Shown here piece after piece: positions 6,752-8,454 of a DNA stretch of 8,454 nt. The notes under the pieces were generated by a model. The model saw only the letters and a program-made list of their open reading frames with translations. It was not told the origin of the DNA and did not search any database. Within the stretch, counting starts at the first letter, position 1. Every line of letters starts with the position of its first letter. Source of the stretch: Thermoplasmatales archaeon UBA447 (GTDB lineage Archaea > Thermoplasmatota > Thermoplasmata > Thermoplasmatales > Thermoplasmataceae); the NCBI GenBank assembly GCA_002503205.1, contig DARE01000010.1:4181-12634 (forward strand), in the 5' to 3' direction. The position numbers and the translations under genes are program-made.

Positions 6752-7045
6752 ATGATCGTTGCAGATGTAACATTTTATCCAATAGGCAAGGGAATATCGG
6801 TATCTGATGCAATAAAAGGAGTCATTTCCAAGCTTAGAGAGAGCGGGCTAAAAGTATATCCAAACAGCATGGCTACAGTGATTGAATCCCCGGATATGGA
6901 GAATCTGCTTGAAGCGGTTCGGAATGGAGAGAAATATCTCACTGATTTAGGTTACACTCGAGTTGAAACAATTCTCCGTATAGATCACAGGCTTGATCTT
7001 GATAATTCTGTGGAAAGAAAACTTAGGGCTATTGGAGAATTATGA
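6752..7045 (+). CDS. MTH1187/YqgV-family thiamine-binding protein
   Basis: This small 97-residue cytoplasmic protein is close to the usual family length of about 100. It matches the MTH1187 (thiamine_BP, formerly DUF77) family: an N-terminal strand MIVADVTFYPIG-G.S, a helix with LRESGLKVYPNSMATVIESP (family 'sGl.y.l.pmgT.iEg'), and a helix ending LGYTRVETILRIDHRLD (family 'g..Rv.t.ikiDdR.d'). These ferredoxin-like proteins assemble into oligomers and bind thiamine or a related pyrimidine; their cellular role is unsettled. It is the first gene of a tight operon: the downstream phosphatase begins inside its stop codon (ATGA). The family assignment is firm, but ligand identity is taken from family knowledge. 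Confidence 0.85.
   Translation: MIVADVTFYPIGKGISVSDAIKGVISKLRESGLKVYPNSMATVIESPDMENLLEAVRNGEKYLTDLGYTRVETILRIDHRLDLDNSVERKLRAIGEL
7034..7037 (+). promoter_or_regulatory. Shine-Dalgarno GGAG before the HAD phosphatase
   Basis: GGAG ends 4 bases before the ATG at 7042, inside the end of the upstream coding sequence. It contrasts with the first genes of transcripts in this window, which lack such a site. This fits the archaeal pattern of leaderless first genes and Shine-Dalgarno-led internal genes. Confidence 0.5.
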
Positions 7046-7497
7046 GTACAAAGAAGCCGGCATTATTTATTGACAGAGACGGAACGATCAACAGGGATTG
7101 CCCTTACTGTCATGATACTTCTCAGATAGACATTTACATGGACGCTGTATCCCTGATAAGAGATTACAGGAAAAGGGGTTATCTGATTATTGTCATCACT
7201 AACCAGTCTGGCTTAGGCAGGCACTATTTCTCAATCCAGGATCTGGAAGCATTCAATGAAGAACTCAACAGAAGGCTCAAAGAATTAGGTGCACAATTTG
7301 ACTACCTGTATTACTGTCCTCACATCCCGGAAGATAATTGCGACTGCAGAAAACCTAAGGATGGTATGATCAGAAGGGCTGTACAGGATCATGGAATAGA
7401 TCTTGATTCCTCTGTTTTAGCCGGGGACAGGGATGACATAGAAGGAGAACTGGCAAGAAAGCTTGGTTTAAAGTTCATTCATTTCAGGAGAGTCTGA
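7042..7497 (+). CDS. HAD-superfamily phosphatase, HisB-N/GmhB type
   Basis: This 151-residue cytoplasmic enzyme belongs to the HAD-IIIA group. Motif I is FIDRDGT, with the Asp11 nucleophile and Asp13 acid/base. Motif II is ITNQSGLG (Thr53), and motif III is the Lys in CRKPKDGM (104/106). Motif IV begins GDRDD at 128-132. A structural zinc site is complete: Cys92-x-His94-x5-Cys100-x-Cys102. The family dephosphorylates histidinol phosphate (HisB N-domain) or D-glycero-D-manno-heptose 1,7-bisphosphate (GmhB). The short x5 zinc loop resembles E. coli HisB (CPHLPADECDC) more than E. coli GmhB, which I recall as having a 12-residue loop. In motif IV the acidic partner is displaced, with Glu134 the likely equivalent. 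The gene overlaps the thiamine-binding gene by 4 bp and is translationally coupled to it. No his genes or heptose genes are visible, so the substrate stays open: histidinol phosphate, a sugar bisphosphate for surface glycans, or a thiamine-pathway phosphate. Confidence 0.8.
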   Translation: MSTKKPALFIDRDGTINRDCPYCHDTSQIDIYMDAVSLIRDYRKRGYLIIVITNQSGLGRHYFSIQDLEAFNEELNRRLKELGAQFDYLYYCPHIPEDNCDCRKPKDGMIRRAVQDHGIDLDSSVLAGDRDDIEGELARKLGLKFIHFRRV

Positions 7498-7498
7498 T

Positions 7499-7510
7499 GG
7501 AATTTTTTCC
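7499..7510 (+). terminator. Oligo-T terminator after the HAD phosphatase
   Basis: GGAATTTTTTCC starts 2 bases after the TGA stop. It contains six consecutive T residues and forms a tiny GGAA/TTCC dyad. Oligo-T tracts are the main archaeal termination signal. Confidence 0.5.
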
Positions 7511-7530
7511 TGTTGTTGGAAAATATGGAA

Positions 7531-7540
7531 AGTTTATCTA
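7531..7540 (+). promoter_or_regulatory. TATA-like box for the antitoxin-like gene
   Basis: AGTTTATCTA follows a purine-rich GGAA that could serve as a BRE element. It is centred about 39 bp before the ATG at 7575. That predicts a transcript with a leader of about 14 nt, unlike the leaderless neighbours, and a Shine-Dalgarno-like GGGGTG is present in that leader. Confidence 0.4.
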
Positions 7541-7559
7541 ATGCTAGTGATAGGGCATT
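7540..7559. repeat. Inverted repeat AATGC-N10-GCATT at the antitoxin gene's predicted transcription start
   Basis: A perfect 5-bp dyad with a 10-base spacer lies directly after the TATA-like box and spans the predicted transcription start. Ribbon-helix-helix antitoxins usually repress their own promoters by binding short palindromes here, so this is a candidate autoregulatory operator. The arm length makes a chance match possible. Confidence 0.3.
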
Positions 7560-7565
7560 GTTATC

Positions 7566-7571
7566 GGGGTG
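7566..7571 (+). promoter_or_regulatory. Shine-Dalgarno-like GGGGTG before the antitoxin-like gene
   Basis: GGGGTG ends 3 bases before the ATG at 7575 and can pair through GGTG with the usual 16S 3' end. It argues for ATG 7575 as the start rather than the GTG at 7569, which lies within the motif itself. Confidence 0.4.
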
Positions 7572-7574
7572 CTC

Positions 7575-7787
7575 ATGCCACAGAAGATAAAAATTTCGGC
7601 TAAGATAGACGCTGACCTATGGGAAAGAGTTCAAGACTACGGAATTGATTTTTCCAGAGTTATTCGCAACAGCCTGGAGGCAGCAGTCAAGAACAAGGAA
7701 ATTGAGGATCTTGTTAAGGCAAGCGAAAATGAAAAGTTTACAGGTGACGGCATAAACAGGATACTGGAAAGGAGGATCAGGGAATAG
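7575..7787 (+). CDS. Ribbon-helix-helix VapB/CcdA-like antitoxin or small regulator, without adjacent toxin
   Basis: This 70-residue protein (72 if the GTG at 7569 is used) starts with a beta strand KIKISAKID (4-12). Helix A is ADLWERVQDYGI (13-24), and helix B is DFSRVIRNSLEAAVKNKEIE (25-44). This is the ribbon-helix-helix DNA-binding pattern of archaeal VapB/CcdA-type antitoxins ('isvriP.el...a.elgiN.SevvR.aLe..v'). Residues 45-70 form a charged tail ending INRILERRIRE, which could be a toxin-binding segment. Such proteins dimerise, bind palindromic operators and neutralise a partner toxin, usually encoded directly downstream. Here the next gene is an MFS exporter after 101 bp, and the gene upstream is the HAD phosphatase, so no toxin is adjacent. 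It may instead regulate itself and the exporter. The DNA-binding fold is likely; the role is inferred. Confidence 0.7.
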   Translation: MPQKIKISAKIDADLWERVQDYGIDFSRVIRNSLEAAVKNKEIEDLVKASENEKFTGDGINRILERRIRE

Positions 7788-7791
7788 CCTG

Positions 7792-7796
7792 TTTTT
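7792..7796 (+). terminator. Oligo-T terminator after the antitoxin-like gene
   Basis: Five T residues occur 4 bases after the TAG stop, followed by an AT-rich stretch (AATAATAATT). This suggests the small gene is a monocistronic unit, separate from the exporter, which has its own TATA box. Confidence 0.35.
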
Positions 7797-7826
7797 AATA
7801 ATAATTGGAAAATTCTAAAGCACTAT

Positions 7827-7860
7827 ATGATAAATCATTATATTGTTTACTACTAAAGTA
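7827..7860. repeat. Two small dyads upstream of the exporter promoter
   Basis: ATGAT-AA-ATCAT (7827-7838) and TACT-AA-AGTA (7851-7860) both have an AA centre. Their centres are about 23 bp apart, close to two helical turns. The second abuts the exporter TATA box. They could be a paired operator for a regulator such as the neighbouring ribbon-helix-helix protein, but the region is very AT-rich and the arms are only 4-5 bp. Confidence 0.25.
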
Positions 7861-7868
7861 TTAATATC
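7859..7868 (+). promoter_or_regulatory. TATA-like box for the MFS exporter gene
   Basis: TATTAATATC is centred 25 bp before the ATG at 7889 and fits a leaderless transcript. Confidence 0.5.
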
Positions 7869-7888
7869 ATCAAGCCATTAAAGGTCTC

Positions 7889-8454
7889 ATGGTAGAATAC
7901 AAATGGGTGGCACTTTCCAATACTACCATCGGCACTCTGATGGCTACTGTCAATGGAACTATTACGCTGATATCACTTCCGGCGATTTTTAAGGGCATCA
8001 GTCTCAGTCCATTCCATGCTGGAAACATCATCTATCTGCTATGGATACTGATGGGTTTCAACATTGTAACGGCAACATTGCTGGTTACTTTTGGCAGGCT
8101 TTCTGATATTTACGGCAGGGTGCGGCTTTTCAATCTCGGGTTTGCGATATTCACATTTGGTTCTGTGATGCTTTTCCTGACTCCGGGAACGGGGGCGAGA
8201 GCAGCTCAGTTTCTTGTTGCCTTCAGGCTTGTGCAGGGAGTTGGGGCTGCATTCCTGTTCTCCAACAGCGCAGCCATTCTCACTGACGCATTTCCCCTGA
8301 ATGAGCGCGGAAAAGCATTGGGAATAAATGCAGTTGCAGCACTTGCCGGCTCCTTTGTTGGTCTTATATTGGGGGGAATTTTATCAGTCATAGACTGGAG
8401 GCTTGTATTCCTGGTCAGTGTTCCTGTAGGAGTTCTTGGTACTGTTTGGTCACT
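7889..8454 (+). CDS. MFS transporter, DHA2 (EmrB/QacA-like) drug exporter, N-terminal part (3' truncated by window)
   Basis: The frame runs open from ATG 7889 to the window edge, giving 188 complete codons with no stop. The N-terminal sequence MVEYKWVALSNTTIGTLMAT is followed by a first membrane helix with N-G-T-I-T-L-I-S-L-P, the DHA2 'd.tivnvalP' position. Motif A, GRLSDIYGRVRLF, lies in the loop after helix 2. FRLVQGVGAAFLFSNSAAIL matches motif B ('R.lqG.gaa...p...ali'). NERGKALG, then GSFVGLILGGIL and DWRLVFLVSVPVG, match motif C and the DHA2 'WRwiFlinvPiG' block. About six helices are covered, roughly the first half. The family exports drugs, dyes, organic acids or other small molecules by proton antiport. 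The usual acidic residue of helix 1 ('D.tiv') is replaced by Asn. The substrate is unknown. The gene follows the ribbon-helix-helix regulator on the same strand and has its own TATA box. Confidence 0.88.
   Translation, partial: MVEYKWVALSNTTIGTLMATVNGTITLISLPAIFKGISLSPFHAGNIIYLLWILMGFNIVTATLLVTFGRLSDIYGRVRLFNLGFAIFTFGSVMLFLTPGTGARAAQFLVAFRLVQGVGAAFLFSNSAAILTDAFPLNERGKALGINAVAALAGSFVGLILGGILSVIDWRLVFLVSVPVGVLGTVWS

Noticed and set aside
7788..7888. A small toxin gene hidden between the antitoxin-like gene and the exporter
   Set aside because: The 101-bp stretch is AT-rich with frequent stops, and is taken up by a T-run, dyads and a TATA box; no plausible toxin frame fits.
8206..8391. Minus-strand open frame of 61 residues over the exporter
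   Set aside because: The plus strand here carries MFS motifs B and C; the minus frame is a shadow.

Overview
The window looks like a piece of a moderately AT-rich euryarchaeal chromosome, most likely from the Thermoplasmata (Thermoplasma/Ferroplasma/Cuniculiplasma-like acidophiles). This rests on four observations. Most start codons have a TATA-like box about 22-30 bp upstream and no Shine-Dalgarno sequence, as in leaderless archaeal transcripts. Arginine is encoded mainly by AGG/AGA. A very densely N-glycosylated surface protein carries the 'ETGL...W.V.lNGt' repeat that I recall from surface proteins of this group. There is also an MTH1187-type thiamine-binding protein and a zinc-ribbon membrane protein of archaeal style. 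The lineage is inferred; no rRNA or marker gene is present.

Layout. Bases 1-350 (+) are the 3' end of a glycogen-debranching/amylo-alpha-1,6-glucosidase-like enzyme. Converging on it are two minus-strand membrane-protein genes: a Wzx-type polysaccharide flippase with a TTG start (378-1907), and upstream of it a zinc-ribbon protein with five membrane segments (1966-2748). A 161-bp divergent intergenic region with two promoters and a small dyad follows. The plus strand then carries a divergent family-2-like glycosyltransferase (2910-3905) and a 914-residue surface glycoprotein (3976-6720). Next is a two-gene operon with an ATGA overlap: a thiamine-binding protein and a HisB-like HAD phosphatase (6752-7497). 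A ribbon-helix-helix antitoxin-like regulator with no toxin beside it follows (7575-7787), and finally the first 188 codons of a DHA2-type MFS exporter (7889 to the window edge).

How the genes may work together. The flippase, glycosyltransferase and glycoprotein suggest a cell-surface glycosylation neighbourhood: glycan assembly in the cytoplasm, flipping across the membrane, and an abundant acceptor protein. This is inference from content and proximity, because each gene has its own promoter. The ribbon-helix-helix protein next to the exporter, with dyads in both promoter regions, looks more like a small local regulator than half of a working toxin-antitoxin pair.

No RNA genes, insertion sequences, CRISPR arrays or origins were seen. 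No gap without a gene exceeds about 160 bp. No clearly unprecedented system is evident. The most unusual items are the glycoprotein, the trimmed glycosyltransferase, the orphan antitoxin-like gene and the thiamine-binding/phosphatase pair.
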